A stretch of 64,000 nt of DNA from Crocodylus rhombifer. Taxonomy: Eukaryota > Chordata > Crocodylia > Crocodylidae. Both the position numbers and the translations under genes were made by a program. Numbering within the stretch: position 1 is the stretch's first letter; the number at the start of each line of letters is the position of its first letter. Of this stretch, positions 1 to 11,829 are shown piece after piece. The notes beneath the pieces were generated by a model. The model worked only from the letters and a program-made list of their open reading frames with translations, was not told where the DNA came from and did no database searches. The DNA lies in the NCBI GenBank assembly GCA_038503035.1, contig JAVSML010025226.1, positions 639,949 to 703,948 of the forward strand. The letters are read 5' to 3'.

Positions 1-445
1 TACCCCTGAAGATCAATCAGTAAACATCAGTGTATGTAAAGTACTATTGTGTGTAATTGGCCAGCAGGATCAGTTTATGAACAAATTTGTCTGTAGCATC
101 AATGTCACAAAATAACTGCTCTCAGCACTTTTTGAAGGATATGAAAAAAAAAAATTATAGAGTGAAGATCTAATCCCAAAATGATGTGCATGTATGTGAA
201 GAAGTATGTCTGACATTCACATTAATACCAAATGAGTTCATCATGATTAATGTTATTACATTAAATATCGAAGGAATTAATAATGATTAGGCCATTATTT
301 TAAAGGGTTACCAACATGACACCAGCTCATTTTTAACAGCTGTAGACAGTTGGATTCAGATTTTTTTTCTATCTGCTCACTTCCAATTTTCACCTACTTC
401 TACCAAATACATATGCTCCTGGAATTTCATTTCACTGAATTTATG
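1..445. other. AT-rich DNA, no gene seen
   Basis: This stretch is AT-rich with short homopolymer runs. I see no coding frame, RNA gene or recognisable transposon in it. Confidence 0.5.
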
Positions 446-604
446 ATTGCATGACTGTACTGCCAGGACTAAATCCTGGTCCCAGTGAAGTCATTAGGAA
501 TGTTGCCATTGACTTCAGTGAGACAGAGATTTGGGGCCTGATCAAACTGAAGGCAACAGAACTCTTTCCATTGATTTCAGTAGGCTCTGGAATAAGTGTT
601 TCAC
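446..604. repeat. Short palindromic dispersed repeat, copy 1
   Basis: The core at about 479-523 is an inverted repeat: CCCAGTGAAGTCATTAGG is followed, after a few bases, by the complement of the same words (GCCATTGACTTCAGTG). A second pair of similar words (CCATTGATTTCAGTAGG) follows at about 568-584. The same word set occurs at 3525-3605. I know this CAGTGAAGTCAATGG type of small fold-back repeat as common in sauropsid DNA, but cannot name the family. The 60-81 codon frames across it are by-products of the repeat. Confidence 0.5.
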
Positions 605-721
605 TCCCAGTGAGAGGTACCATTTACTTTTTGTTGTTTATTTCAGTATTTCATGATTATATAGAGATTCCTTTCTCACATTCTAGGTTCCTATAAGGTG
701 AGTTAAAAGAAACAGTTAAGA

Positions 722-860
722 AACCTAAGAAGTGCCGTAATGGGTCAGCCCACAAGTCCATCTCGGCCAGTATCTTTTATCTCACAATGGAGATAGAGTG
801 GTTGCTAAGGGGTATCAAATAGCAATTGACCCCATCACCATCATGCCCTAAGAAAGTAAT
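722..860 (-). mobile_element. CR1-type LINE 3' end fragment
   Basis: Read on the minus strand this resembles the 3' untranslated end of an older CR1 subfamily, with the words GTGCC, ATGGGTCAG and GTCCATCT in the expected order. The same region, in the plus direction, ends the old CR1 near 15340-15410. It contains no coding sequence. The 5' limit is not sharp. Confidence 0.5.
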
Positions 861-1646
861 CTTCCTCTCTGAAAACTCAGTCCCTCTCAGTATGCCATCC
901 CTAAAAGTTTAGGGGGATAAATAAGCCTTGCAACATCTCCAGAAGGTCTATACAGAGCAGTTATTGAGAACTGTGGTAAGAAGCAGGCTCCAAAGATGGG
1001 AGGACCTCCATGGGAAAATTCTCCTGGTAGATTTCTATCTTGTACATTAAAAGTTGCTGAAATCATTACCTACAATTCCTCATTCATCTTCCTTTTCAAG
1101 AATATGATGCCTTGCAGGGATTAATGTTAAAAGTCTAAATTATGTGTTTAGCATTATAGTTTAAGTAAAACTGGCGTAACTAGAAGAGGGGGAAAGTAAG
1201 ATGCAGACTTTGCAATTAGGAAAATCTCTTAAACCAGATGATTGAGGGCTATGAATTTTATGGCACTGGCTGCCAAGTTTGGGTAATACATTGCTGCTTG
1301 ATCCACAATAGTGTTATATTCCATTCTACACATAATGAAGCTAAGGAAGCCAAAAGTTCTCATAAATTATCGGTTAAATGGAAACCCCTTAAATCTGCTA
1401 AATCTGTTTTCAACTACTATTTCATATGAAGTATTTTAAAAATATTGTATATTAAAATGAATGTGATTTATAAGGGAAAAAGCAGATAATTTTTATTGCT
1501 AATACAAAATGCTCAGGATATGAAGAAACATCTTTTAAGGTTTACCTATTTTTTGTAGCTTGTTTGTAGGTCTTAGGTGAGATAAAAATGTTTTTGATCA
1601 GCTGTTAGTAATTAGTTTTTAAACTATTAGCAGGGAAGTTTACAAA
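861..1646. other. No gene seen
   Basis: AT-rich sequence. The short frame at 1238-1429 has no recognisable domain. I see nothing that can be named. Confidence 0.4.
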
Positions 1647-1975
1647 GGGTGCATCTACACAAGACAGTGACTGCGCAGTAGTGCAATACTACTGCGCAGT
1701 AGTGTCGCATGGTAGCAACAGTGATGTGACACTACTGCTCAGTAATATTAGGCTACTGCACAGTCAGTGTCACAAAAAAGACATTTGCTGGCACTACTAC
1801 AGAATAACTCAAGTTACTACACAGTCTTTTAGTACTTGTTTATGCAAGTGAGACACTGACTATTCAGGTATTACTGCACAGTCATTTAGTATTTGTATAA
1901 ACTAAATACTAAGTACTAAATGCCTGTGCAGTAATGACTGAGCAGTCAGTTTCTCAGGTAGAAGCGGCCAAAGCA
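1647..1975. mobile_element. Fold-back element of the TGCATCTACA group, copy 1
   Basis: It opens with GGGTGCATCTACACA and is packed with the complementary words CTGCGCAGTAGT and ACTACTGCGCAG. Those at 1671-1682 and 1688-1699 form a perfect 12-bp hairpin with a 5-base loop. Later stretches repeat AGTACT, ACTGCACAGTCA and TTTAGTACTTG in both orientations. The right end (about 1960-1975) is a poor inverted match to the left end. At least four other elements in this window share the TGCATCTACA terminus. It is probably a non-autonomous DNA transposon; the superfamily is not determined. Confidence 0.6.
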
Positions 1976-3524
1976 TAATAGTTTGCTCTCAGTGTCTTTC
2001 CTCCTTCCTTCCTTAGAATTTTGCCTAAGCCTGTTTTACAAAATTGTGTCCTAGGGGCTGATTTTGACTTTAGCTTTCCACTGTGGAAAGTTCAGAATAA
2101 CAGAAACTGCAGAAAGGTCGCCTGCAGACTGCATGATCTAATATTGATTCTCCTGTACGTCTCTGTCCTTAAAAAAGTATTGCAGTCTGTGTGTATTGGA
2201 ATCCAGATGCACTTTTGTTATAACAGTTCCAGAACTGGAGTATTGTTCTTAAATTTAGAACCATGTATACTGAGTGCGCAATTTAAGCCACTTGTGATTT
2301 GGTTTTCAGAAGGAATAATAGCCATTCTCTGTCAAAATCCAACAGAATTAGGAATGCTTAGTACCCTGGTCAGAAGTGTTAAAATTGAAACTGAAAAGGA
2401 GAGGTGTTCAGTTACAGTCCTTTGTTCAGGAAACTACTTAAACACATGCTGTACTCCTATTATATTCATTAAGGTTTAAAAATGTATTCAATTTTTTTTC
2501 CTTCATAAAGACAAATTTCTCCCTCAAATTCATGTCTGCCATCTTTGCTAATCTGACTCTAGGTGTGTCTAGCTGGATCGACACACTGTTTATTAGCCAC
2601 TTACAGATAATGGGCATTTTAATCAAATAGAATGAACTTAAAATCAAATCTAATGAGCTAACCTTTTTGTGGACTAAAGTGCATATGATAAAGAGGTAGC
2701 CAGTCCTGTAAGTGGCTGTCTTCTAGATGCAATTGTTTCCTTGGCCTTTCTCTTTTCTTTTTCTCCATGAATCCAACAAAATATATTATTACAAATGTAT
2801 GAGTGAGAGATCTTGCTTCAGTGCCTAGTTGGGAGCAAAGTACCATTTACTTGTCATGCTCCTGTGTAGAAGTGACTCTCTTCCATGGACCTAGGATAAG
2901 GACATGTATCTTCCTGGTAAGATGCCTTAAGATCTACTGATAAAAGATATAAGGCAATATGGGCACCTAATTAGCATGCATCCGAGAAGACTCGATTAAT
3001 CCACATTGTGTGTATTCAGCCTCTTCCTTATGTGTAATCAGCTTCCCTGCACTTCAGAATGGCAGCAGGGGTGTTTTCACTAAAGCTTCTTGAACAAGCT
3101 TCATTTAATGTGCCCTGTCACCATTTTGAGGCATGACACTATAGGTGTTTTTATTACAGCAGCAGTATGTATGGGGCTGAATCAAAACTAAATTTTGCAT
3201 TAATTATAAGCATTATTAGAATTAATAATTATGTTTATTATTATTAACTATTATATATTGTTTATACTGATTAGTACTTGGAAGCTTCAGTCCCTTTTGC
3301 TATGTTCTATTTAAATGTATTTAAGGTGCTTCCTGCCTCCTGATAAATCTCAATCTGGGATTATGACATGAAGCCATAGGTAAGTGAAGGGTTCAGGTGA
3401 GGTGGAGTGGTGGGGCAAAGCAGCAATTAGAGTGGGCATGTTTATATGCATAAATAGATTCACAGATCAAAGATGCCTGTCTAATCAATGGTAGCTGATA
3501 GTTGTACTATTGTAGTTCGAGACA
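1976..3524. other. No gene seen
   Basis: A 152-codon frame at 2021-2479 has no domain I recognise, a composition like its AT-rich surroundings and no supporting context, so I do not call it a gene. Nothing else can be supported here. Confidence 0.4.
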
Positions 3525-3605
3525 ATGGATGAAATTCTGTTCTCACTGAAATCAATGGGAGTTTTTCCACTGATGTCAGTGGGGCTAAAATTTCACCCAG
3601 TATCT
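3525..3605. repeat. Short palindromic dispersed repeat, copy 2
   Basis: The sequence reads as an inverted repeat: TCACTGAAATCAATGGGAG is followed by CCACTGATGTCAGTGGGG, and the outer words GAAATTCTG and AAAATTTCACCC also pair roughly. It is the same word set as at 446-604. Confidence 0.5.
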
Positions 3606-6600
3606 TGTAACCCTAATATTTATAACACTTACACAGTTGAAAGAAGTTTAAAGTCAGCTATTGTCCATATCTGCAACTGGGCTGGACTGCTGCGTCCAAT
3701 CTTATGAGATGGAAAAAAATGCTACGGCATTCTTTAATCTATTTGCAGTGAGATTGTGGTTCAACTCCCGTTCTGTAGTTTGCTAAAATGGCAGAAGGAG
3801 AACGGTGCCTACTGGCTCCCCTATATGTTTTGTGTAGTGGGGAGCTGTGAGACTTACAGCAGTCTAAACTAGGAGAGTGTTACCTACTCAAATTGTTTTT
3901 CTGACTTAATAAGAATTTTTCATCTACAGCAAGCCATTTTAAAATATTGTCTATACACAAACAGTCATTCTGAATAATAGGCCTGCACACAGTAAATGTC
4001 AGCTCTTTAAATCACAGAGGACCTCGGAAGCAGAGTAGAGAATGCTTCATAACAGTTTAAACTTCAGCCTCCCATTTATTATGTATGTGTTTATAAATCT
4101 CTTAGGGGCACTCTTTTTTCCTTCTGGGAAACCCAAAACAGCACAGTTGTTTGTCAGTGTGACTAGCAGGAGCATTTGTGCACTGGCCGTTCTTTTGCAT
4201 ACTGGCCCCATTTGGTTTCAAGGTTGGTATCCAAGGTTGTTGCCCAAGGAAATGTTTCTTTTCTAATCAGTAACATATGGGACTTTTTGTTTCTGGAGAG
4301 GTAATATTGTGTGAAAAACGTGAGGCGGGTCAGTGGTGCATTGTTATGGTGGCTTGTTTTCTTTTGAGCTGAGCATAAATGATTTAGAAAAGTGCTTTTG
4401 GTTTGTCATATAAGAGGACCATAAGATATCTCTCACAGTGATGGCTTTGAAAAATTTCTTCACTGTTCCCATCTATCTTGGTTAGTATGAATACTTTAGC
4501 ATTAAATGGAGAAAAGGAGAATCCATCAATAGTTAATAACTGACCTTAAGATGGGAATTCAAAGTTCACTACAATTAAACCCAAGTGTCAGCAGAACTCA
4601 CAAGGGAGACTATCAATATATTTGACTACACATAACCTGAGATAGCAAATTTAAATTCTATAAAAGAGAGAACTGTGCATTATTTCTAATAAAAAAATAT
4701 TGTTATACTGTCTTATATCCCAGACAAAGCACAGAAGTTCTGTGTTATGAATGATAGTGGGAGAAAACAAACAGAAGAGCAAATGTGATTCTGGATGGAA
4801 TTTCATCACATGATTCTATTGTAAACCAGATGTTTGTCAGATTTGATGGGAGAACGTATCCATCTTGAAATTTCTTAATAAGGTTATGTAGAGGATTAAA
4901 AGCAAACATTTATAATGTGTGGGATTTAAAGATAATTATATTTCTCTTAAATTTGTTATTTGCCTGCTAGATCATTAGAAATATTTACATAAGCTTCGTG
5001 TGGTGCAGTGCACCCCTTGGATGGTTTCTTGCATTACAATGGTATGATATTCATTTATAACGTCATGAAAGTACAGCATAAAAGGACTGTTTCACCGAGA
5101 TAGATGATATGCATGATATACAAAGCATGCAGTATAACAAGAATAGATGTCAGCTGATCTGGGAAAGATAGAGTCACAAGAAAGATTCACTGAGAAAATG
5201 CTGGCACTTGGAGGTGTAAATTATCCCATCCTGCACTAGCAAGGCTGACTGCACCCTGGGGGAACTTGCTTTGGTGAAGGGTAGGTAGTGTTACTGCCAT
5301 TGCTGCAGCTGCTTTCCCTCAGGGTTTCTGCCAAGGGAGACAGCTTTGTTTTATAGCTGGGCCTTCACAGAAAGCTGCTAAAAGGATGCCAATCAGAGCA
5401 TCTTCTGTGGTACATGCTAGGCTCCTCCTTGGCCAAGACTGGCTACACTCATTGTGTACACTCCATCGGAGACATTAAACTTCAAATACTCTTTTCCTGC
5501 TGCTGAAACACTGCACAGTGTTCCAAACCCCAGAGTGTATCAAACATGCGGATTATTTTGGAGGTACCATGGACTCATACCTAGAAGCTACAGTGAAACA
5601 ATGCAACACCAGACGCATACAATGCTAGAAACAAGTACTGAACCAGCTAGTACCAAGGCTTTTCTTGGGAATTGCCATCTAAAGGGGAAAAGGTTGAAGA
5701 GCAAGTCATAATCCCTATTTTATTTTGAGAGATGCCCAAAGATACTTCCTCTACTGGGCAGGTTTTAATTCTTAGGGGAAAAGGCCAGAAAAAGTTACAG
5801 TACTAAACTATTACTTACAATTGGGGAATCAAATGTGTCATTGACTCAACCTCCTATGCAACTTCAGGAGATACAAATCAGTTCAGAATTTAATCTTAAT
5901 ATGCGGCATAACCAATAGATCCTGAATGAAAAATGAACTTTGCAACTTTAAAATCAATTAACAAAAAAGCTTGTAGGCATATAAAAAAACTACCATGAAT
6001 ATAAGTGAAGGCTGAGTACTCAAAACCTCATTTAAGGAAACAAACCTTTCCAATGGAGTGTTAACATGGCGATCATCTGTATAGTGCCTATTATTTAACA
6101 AGGAGATCATACCTGGAAAATAGTGTGGGTGATCATGATAGTCCAGTGAATATTATGTAGAAACACTGGGCCACATTATCTGATCCATTTGTGCCACTCT
6201 GATAACATTAGGCTGGAAAATGCTGGATGTTAAGTGCTGAGAATACCACCAGTATGAAACTCCTGTGGTCACGTGTACCCATCTGGCATGCAGTACCTTG
6301 GGATTCATTAGCAGCTGTGTCATTTAGGTTCTGCTTAGTCTCAAGGTGCTTGAACATACACTGAGAACAGGGCTAGTAGAGAGTCAACACAAAAATCCAG
6401 GAGACATATTCACCTCATTGAGTATTTCAGTTTAGTGTGGCTACTTTTGTCCATTAAGTTGTAGATGAGGTCTTTACTGGCTCAAGGGCCTTCCCTGCAA
6501 AAAGAAAGTATAAAATACTATAGGATTCTGAGTTGAAGGATATAATAGCACAGCTTAGCATTTTATGGGTTCTTGGATATAAAACATTTCAGATTTTTTT

Positions 6601-6849
6601 TTTACATTTGTGCCCTGGGTATAATTTGTCTGGGGAGAGAAAAATGTCATGTTAAAATGGAAAAATTTCAAGTTTCTAAAGGTTTTTTCAAACTTAAATT
6701 TTTCTGCATGTCTGTCTCCCTAATAATAGACTGGCTGTTCCTATAATTATATTAAAATAGTAAATTATTTTATATTATTTATAGAAATTAATTAAAAAAG
6801 ATAAAGTTTTGGTACCTCCACCTCAAGAAAGATATAATAAAGAGAGAAA
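3606..6849. other. Long stretch without gene
   Basis: AT-rich sequence with scattered short frames of 60-85 codons, none with a recognisable domain. I see no tRNA cloverleaf, splice-bounded exon or clear transposon. Confidence 0.4.
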
Positions 6850-7184
6850 AAGTACCAAGACAGATAAAAATCATGATCAAGAGTATGGAGAGACTTCAGT
6901 ATGAGGAAACACTATCAGGAATCTAGGACTTTTCAGCTTAGAAAAACAATGAGGGTGTACGGACATATGATAGAGATCTATAAAGTCATTACTAGAGAAA
7001 GTAAAAGAGAATTACTGTTTATTATCTCTAATGATAATAGAAGCAGGGGGCATGCAATGATATTATTGGATAACAGGGTTAAAACAAACAAAAGGAAGTT
7101 CTTTTTTTACACACAATAATTAACTTGTGGAGTTCATTGGCATAGAACATTGAGAAGGCTGATAATTTAACAGGTTTTTGTACA
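6850..7184 (+). mobile_element. Old CR1, left part, split by hAT element
   Basis: The translated text carries the tail of a CR1 reverse transcriptase ORF: a YEE motif, then a DFSA-like segment, then RSRGHA...NRVKTNKRKFFFYTQ (frame at 6901-7119). This is followed by the LTCGVHW region, equivalent to the usual LWNSLP part. It stops at 7184 in the middle of the 3' part of the element. The rest resumes at about 15171 and runs to about 15410, so a hAT element landed inside it. Many stops and frameshifts show that it is old. No catalytic domain is present. Confidence 0.75.
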
Positions 7185-7669
7185 CAGAGCTGGCCTTAGG
7201 GGTAGGTTGTGTAGGCAACTGCCCAGGGTGCCTTGGTTAGGGGGAGCCAGCAGCGCAGTACAGCTCTGCAGGCAGAAGCAGGAGCAAAGTGGTATGGTGG
7301 AGTTTTGTTATTACTATTCAGGCGCCTGAGAGAGCTAAGGGAGATGATTGTTAACACCTGTGAAGTAAAGAACAATGGGCCATTAATGGGCCATTAACTC
7401 CCTTAGTTGCCTGAATATTAATACATACCAGAGCTGCACCAACTGGGAAAGGGGGATTGCTGCTCAGTGGGGGCAGGAGCGGAGAAAGAGCCAAGATGCT
7501 CATTTTAATTTTCATTGGCTGTGACCCTTGCAAGCATGTGAAAGCAGATGCCAGGGTGTACAAGTGTGTGCAAGCATGTCCCAGGACACTTGTTTTAATT
7601 TTCACCGGCCGTGGAACTTGGAAGGAAGTGAAATGTTGCCCTAAGACGAGGAAGTCAAGGGTGTAGAAC

Positions 7670-8330
7670 ATGAAACAAAGAGCTCAGTTAATGACTACAA
7701 TGAAAAAAGATAAAGGCACAATGAAAAAATACTTGAAATCTGTCAATGACAACCCATGCAGTGGTAGCGAGATGGTCATCACAGAGACATCAGGTGGAAA
7801 ATGCAGAGATGATCCACAATTCATCTTCCAAGAATCATCAAAAGAGAAACGAAGAGACCCAAACAAAACAGAAATTCTTCATCTGGATTAGAATAATGAC
7901 AATGGCACTAGTAATACAGGCGAACTGATTCCCATTATAGGCATTAGCGATCCCATTTCTGTTCCTGCTTTATGGCCCAATCTAACACCCAAAATTTGAG
8001 ATGTGCTAGTGACCAACAGTCCCTAAAAATAAAGGACATGGATTTTCCTTTGGATAATCAGACTCACCATTTATCTATGATGTTTACATTGAAATCTTGA
8101 AAATGGTGAAGTTCTGAGGCAGTACTGGTTGCTTTACTCAGAATCCACTGACAAGGTTTTCTGTTTCTGCTCCAAGCTCTTTGACTTGAATCTAGAATCA
8201 TTCCCAGTATTTAAAGGGTTGAATGATAGGAAGCATGTCTCAGATTCTTGTGTATCATGGAAAGTCACTTAGTCATTTCAATTCCTTCTGAATGTGGGTC
8301 AAAGCAGAACACGGGGTAAAATAGGATATT
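7670..8330 (+). pseudogene. hAT transposase, N-terminal part with TTF-type zinc finger
   Basis: The frame from 7670 opens with MKQRAQL and a lysine-rich head. After frameshifts, the text at about 7950-8330 matches the TTF-type zinc-finger region typical of hAT/ZMYM-like transposases: PALWPN, then an L-V pair, DFP, NGE, a WLLYS word and VFCFCSKLF, then an H-S-H spacing and a WV word. In intact relatives this domain binds DNA at the element ends. Here it is broken by several stops and shifts, so it cannot make a working protein. It ends where the first younger CR1 begins. The family call is firm from the motif order; the exact limits are not. Confidence 0.7.
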
Positions 8331-8439
8331 TGCATAATCTTGGTGCTGATCTAGTGTTTAAACCAGCCCCATGATTTCATTGTAAAAAGTGTCAATTCAT
8401 CTACAAATGTAAGATGAAACTGTTAAAAATCCAGAAGTA

Positions 8440-11400
8440 GTGTTCTGACATGAACATGAGGGAGGAGGAAACATCAGAGTACCAGACCAAACAACACCCA
8501 CAACTACAGCCCAGCCCAGACAAATGTGCAAAACGAGCAAACAAGTAAGCAATGGGGGCCAGGGCAATGCTGGGACTAGGGGGACAGTACACACATCCAC
8601 AGGAGGCCTCAAATGCCTCTATACAAATGCTCGTAGCATGGAAAACAAGCAGGAGGAACTCACCCTCCTGATGGCTGACACCAGCCCGGACATAGTGGGG
8701 ATCACGGAAACGTGGTGGGACTCTACGCATGACTGGGCGGTGAATGTCAAGGGCTACAGGTTGTACAGGAGGGACAGGATAGGAAGGAGAGGTGGGGGTG
8801 TGGCACTCTATATCAAGGAAAAATACACATCCTCGTTAATTAGCAAGGTGTCAGAGGAGGGGCACTCTGAGGTGCTTTGGGGTAGAGTACAAGGCAGTCA
8901 AGGGGTGAGAGATTTAACGGTGGGGGTCTACTACAGACCTCCCAACCAGGGAGAAGAGCTTGACCAGGAATTCTTGGGTCAGCTCACAGAGGTAGTGAAG
9001 GCTAAAGATGTGGTAGTCATGGGGGACCTGAACTTCCCGGATATCTGCTGGCAGGAGCAGTCAGCCAGGTCTGACCGCTCACATAGGTTCTTAGACAGAG
9101 TGCAGGACCTCCATCTAACCCAGGAGGTGCACAGCCCCACCAGGGGGGACGCCTTGTTGGACCTAGTGTTGGCCACGGGTGATGACCTGGTGAGGGGGCT
9201 GCGGGTGCTTGACCACCTGGGCGACAACGATCATCACCTGCTGGAATTTACTATCCAGCGCAAGGTGGCAAGGGCATGCAGTAAGGCACCAGCCCTAGAC
9301 TTTAGAAGGGCAAACTTCAGCGAGCTAAGGAGGATAGTTGGGGATGCGCTGAGGTCCCAGAGGGGAGGGGAGCCAGATGTCCAAGGAGAGTGGTTGCTTC
9401 TTAAGGGGGCGATCCTCCAAGCACAAAGGAAAGTAATCCCAGTGAGGATCAAAGGGAGCAGGAGAGCACACAAGCCTCCATGGCTCACCAAAAGCATCCG
9501 AGAGGGTCTCCTTGCTAAAAAGGAGGCATATACCCAATGGAAGGAAGGCGTCATCACCAGGGATGACTATTCTGCAGTCACTCGGGGTTGTAGGGGGGCA
9601 GTTAGGAAGGCCAAGGCAAAGATGGAATTAAGACTAGCTTCTTAGATTAAGGACAATAAGAAGTCCTTTTTTAAATACATAGGGGGCAAAAAGAAGGTCC
9701 CGGGTAATGTGGGGTGCTTGCAGGATGCGTTGGGAAATTTGGTTGTCACACCAGATGACAAAGCTAACATGTTTAATGATTTCTTTGCCTCTGTCTTCCT
9801 AAGTAGGGACCAGAGCGGCCACCTCCCTGCTGGGCCCCTTTTGGGCCCCAGGGGAGGCACACCTGGGCCAAAGGTTAGCGTGGAACTAGTTTGGGGGCTT
9901 CTGAAGGGGCTGGACATGTTTAAGTCAGCCAGCCCAGATGATCTCCACCCTAGAGTCCTTAAGGAATTGGCCAAGGTCATTGCAGGACCCCTAGCACGGC
10001 TCTATGAGCATTCATGGTGCTCTGGTGTGGTCCCAGAGGACTGGAAGAGGGTCAACGTGGTTCCCATCTTCAAAAAGGGGAGGAAGGAGGACCCAGGAAA
10101 CTATAGGCCAGTTAGTCTTACCTCGATCCTAGGCAAGCTGTTTGAGAAAATTATGCTGGCACACATCCATGAGGGGCCAGCAGGGGACTGCATGCTTAGG
10201 GGCAACCAACACGGGTTCATCAGTGGCAGGTCCTGTCAGACCAACCTGGTGGCTTTCTATGATCAGATTACCAGATCATTAGATGCAGGGGTAGCAGTGG
10301 ATATAGTCTTCCTGGACTTCCGGAAGGCATTCAACACTGCCTCTTACCCCATTCTCATCAAGAAACTGGGGGACTGTGGTGTCGACACCCACACAGTCAA
10401 ATGGGTCGCCAACTGGCTGGTGGGCCGCACGCAGAGGGTGGTAGTGGATGGGTCCTTCTCAGCCTGGAAGGACGTGGGCAGTGGGGTTCCGCAGGGCTCG
10501 GTCCTCGGGCCCGCGCTGTTCAACATCTTCATCAGTGATTTGGATAAGGGGGTAAAAAGCACCCTGTTCAAATTTGCTGATGACACTAAGATGTGGGGGG
10601 TCGTGGGCACACTAGTAGGTAGCATCAGGCTACAATCAGACCTAGACAGGCTACAAGGGTGGGCGGATGTGAATAGGATGGGATTCAACACAAACAAGTG
10701 CAAGGTGATACACCTGGGGAGGAACAACCGGCACCATACCTACAGGTTGGGGAACTCCCCTCTTGTCAGCACGGAGGCAGAAAAGGATCTTGGAGTCATA
10801 ATGGACTCCAAGATGAACATGGGCCGGCAGTGTGGGGGGGCAGTCAGGAAGGCCAACCGTACCTTGTCATGCATCTGTGGATACATCTCAAGCAGGTCCA
10901 AAGAGGTGATCCTCCCCCTCTATGTGGCACTGGTCAGGCTGCAGCTGGAGTACTGCATCCCGTTCTGGGCGCTGCACTTCAAGAGAGATGTGGACAGCAG
11001 GCAGAGGGTCCAGAGGAGGGCCACTCGCCCGATCAGGGGACAGCAGGGCAGGCCCTATGAGGAGAGGCTACGGGACCTGAACCTGTTCAGCCTCCACAAG
11101 AGAAGGCTGAGGGGGGATCTAGTGGCCTGTTATAAACTAGTCAGGGGGGATCAGCAGGGATTGGGGGAGTCACTGTTCCCCCATGCACTGCCAGGAGTGA
11201 CCAGGAATAACGGTCACAAGCTGGCAGAGGGCAGGTTTAGGCTAGATATCAGGAAGCACTACTTCACAGTCAGGGCAGCTAGGATCTGGAACCAACTTCC
11301 AAGAGAGGTGGTCCTGGCTCCTACCCTGGGGGTTTTTAAGAGGAGGTTGGACGGACATCTTGCTGGGGTTGTTTGACCCCAGTATTGTTTCCTGCCATGG

Positions 11401-11477
11401 CGGGGGGTTGGACTAGATGATCTACTCAGGTCCCTTCCAACCCTAGAAACTATGAAACTATGAAACTATGAAACTAT
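8440..11477 (+). mobile_element. Young CR1 LINE, nearly intact ORF2
   Basis: This CR1 contains ORF2 from its start to its stop, a short 3' untranslated region, and a terminal array of the 8-bp unit AACTATGA (about 11447-11477), the kind of tail CR1 elements use for priming. ORF1 is absent, so the copy is 5' truncated just upstream of ORF2; the exact 5' limit (8330-8500) is unclear. It is inserted in the hAT element. The copy at 53738-55407 shares the tail and is closely similar, so the two belong to one recently active subfamily. Confidence 0.9.
8524..11376 (+). pseudogene. CR1 ORF2 (endonuclease-reverse transcriptase), one in-frame stop
   Basis: ORF2 nicks target DNA and copies the element's RNA at the nick. 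Codons 29-240 form an APE-type endonuclease: YTNARS with N35, ITETWWDS with E62, YYRPPN at 137, MGDLNFPDICW with D168 and N170, and DNDHH with D236 and H237, where the usual serine of SDH is asparagine. The reverse transcriptase follows with HPRVLKELA, the VVPIFKKGRKEDPGNYRPVSLTS block, NQHGFISGRSCQTNLVAF, FLDFRKAFN, VPQGSVLGPALF and the catalytic FADD (codons 684-687, about 10573-10584), then the C-terminal region. A TAG at 9643-9645 (codon 374) interrupts it. The related copy at 53.9 kb has TGG there, so one G-to-A change explains the stop. Otherwise 951 codons are open to the TGA at 11374. I take 8524 as the start because it is the first usable ATG before the endonuclease. Confidence 0.9.
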
Positions 11478-11727
11478 TAATGGTGTTGACCTCTGCAAAA
11501 AACTTGGCTGTCTCCAGAGTCTACTTCCAAGAGATTGTAACGTTCCTCAAGAAGTTCTACAATTTATTTACAGCAATGAATTTCATGACAACTTTCCAAA
11601 CACATGGATAGCATTCAGGATCCTGTTAATCTTGCCCATATCGGTGGCGAGCAGCGAACAGAGCTTTTTGAAGTTGAAGCTCATAAAAACATATTTGCAG
11701 TTGACCATGGGAGATGACAGGCTATCT
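11478..11727 (+). pseudogene. hAT transposase, C-terminal dimerisation domain
   Basis: Translation from 11478 gives a segment with FPNTWIAFRILLILPISVAS, SEQSF and KLKLIKTYL, the classic C-terminal dimerisation signature of hAT transposases, ending in a TMGDDRLSLL word. It lies directly after the AACTATGA tail of the first CR1 and is cut by the second CR1 at about 11710-11740. The remainder of the domain resumes at 14804. The frame is open through this piece but has no start of its own. Confidence 0.85.
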
Positions 11728-11820
11728 TTGCTGGGGTGGGATGGGCTTCACCTCTCTCCTAAAGGCAAGCATGTCTTCTCTTCCAGGTTGGCTGGTCTCA
11801 TATGGCGAGCTTTAAACTAG
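11728..11820 (+). pseudogene. CR1 ORF1 C-terminal end, fused in frame to hAT
   Basis: The words DGLHLSPKGK and SRLAGLIWRALN, followed by TAG, are the end of CR1 ORF1. The histidine in GLHLS corresponds to the catalytic histidine of the esterase-like domain. Upstream, the open frame (from 11632) runs without a stop back into the hAT dimerisation domain, so the two transposon proteins share one frame by chance. ORF2 follows immediately, as in the copy at 48.1 kb. Confidence 0.7.
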
Positions 11821-11829
11821 CGTTGCTGG

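Noticed and set aside
2021..2479. 152-codon open frame as a host gene
   Set aside because: No recognisable domain, composition like the surrounding AT-rich DNA, and no splice or promoter context.
8401..9980. Minus-strand frames opposite the CR1 ORF2
   Set aside because: They are shadows of the real coding strand, without domains.
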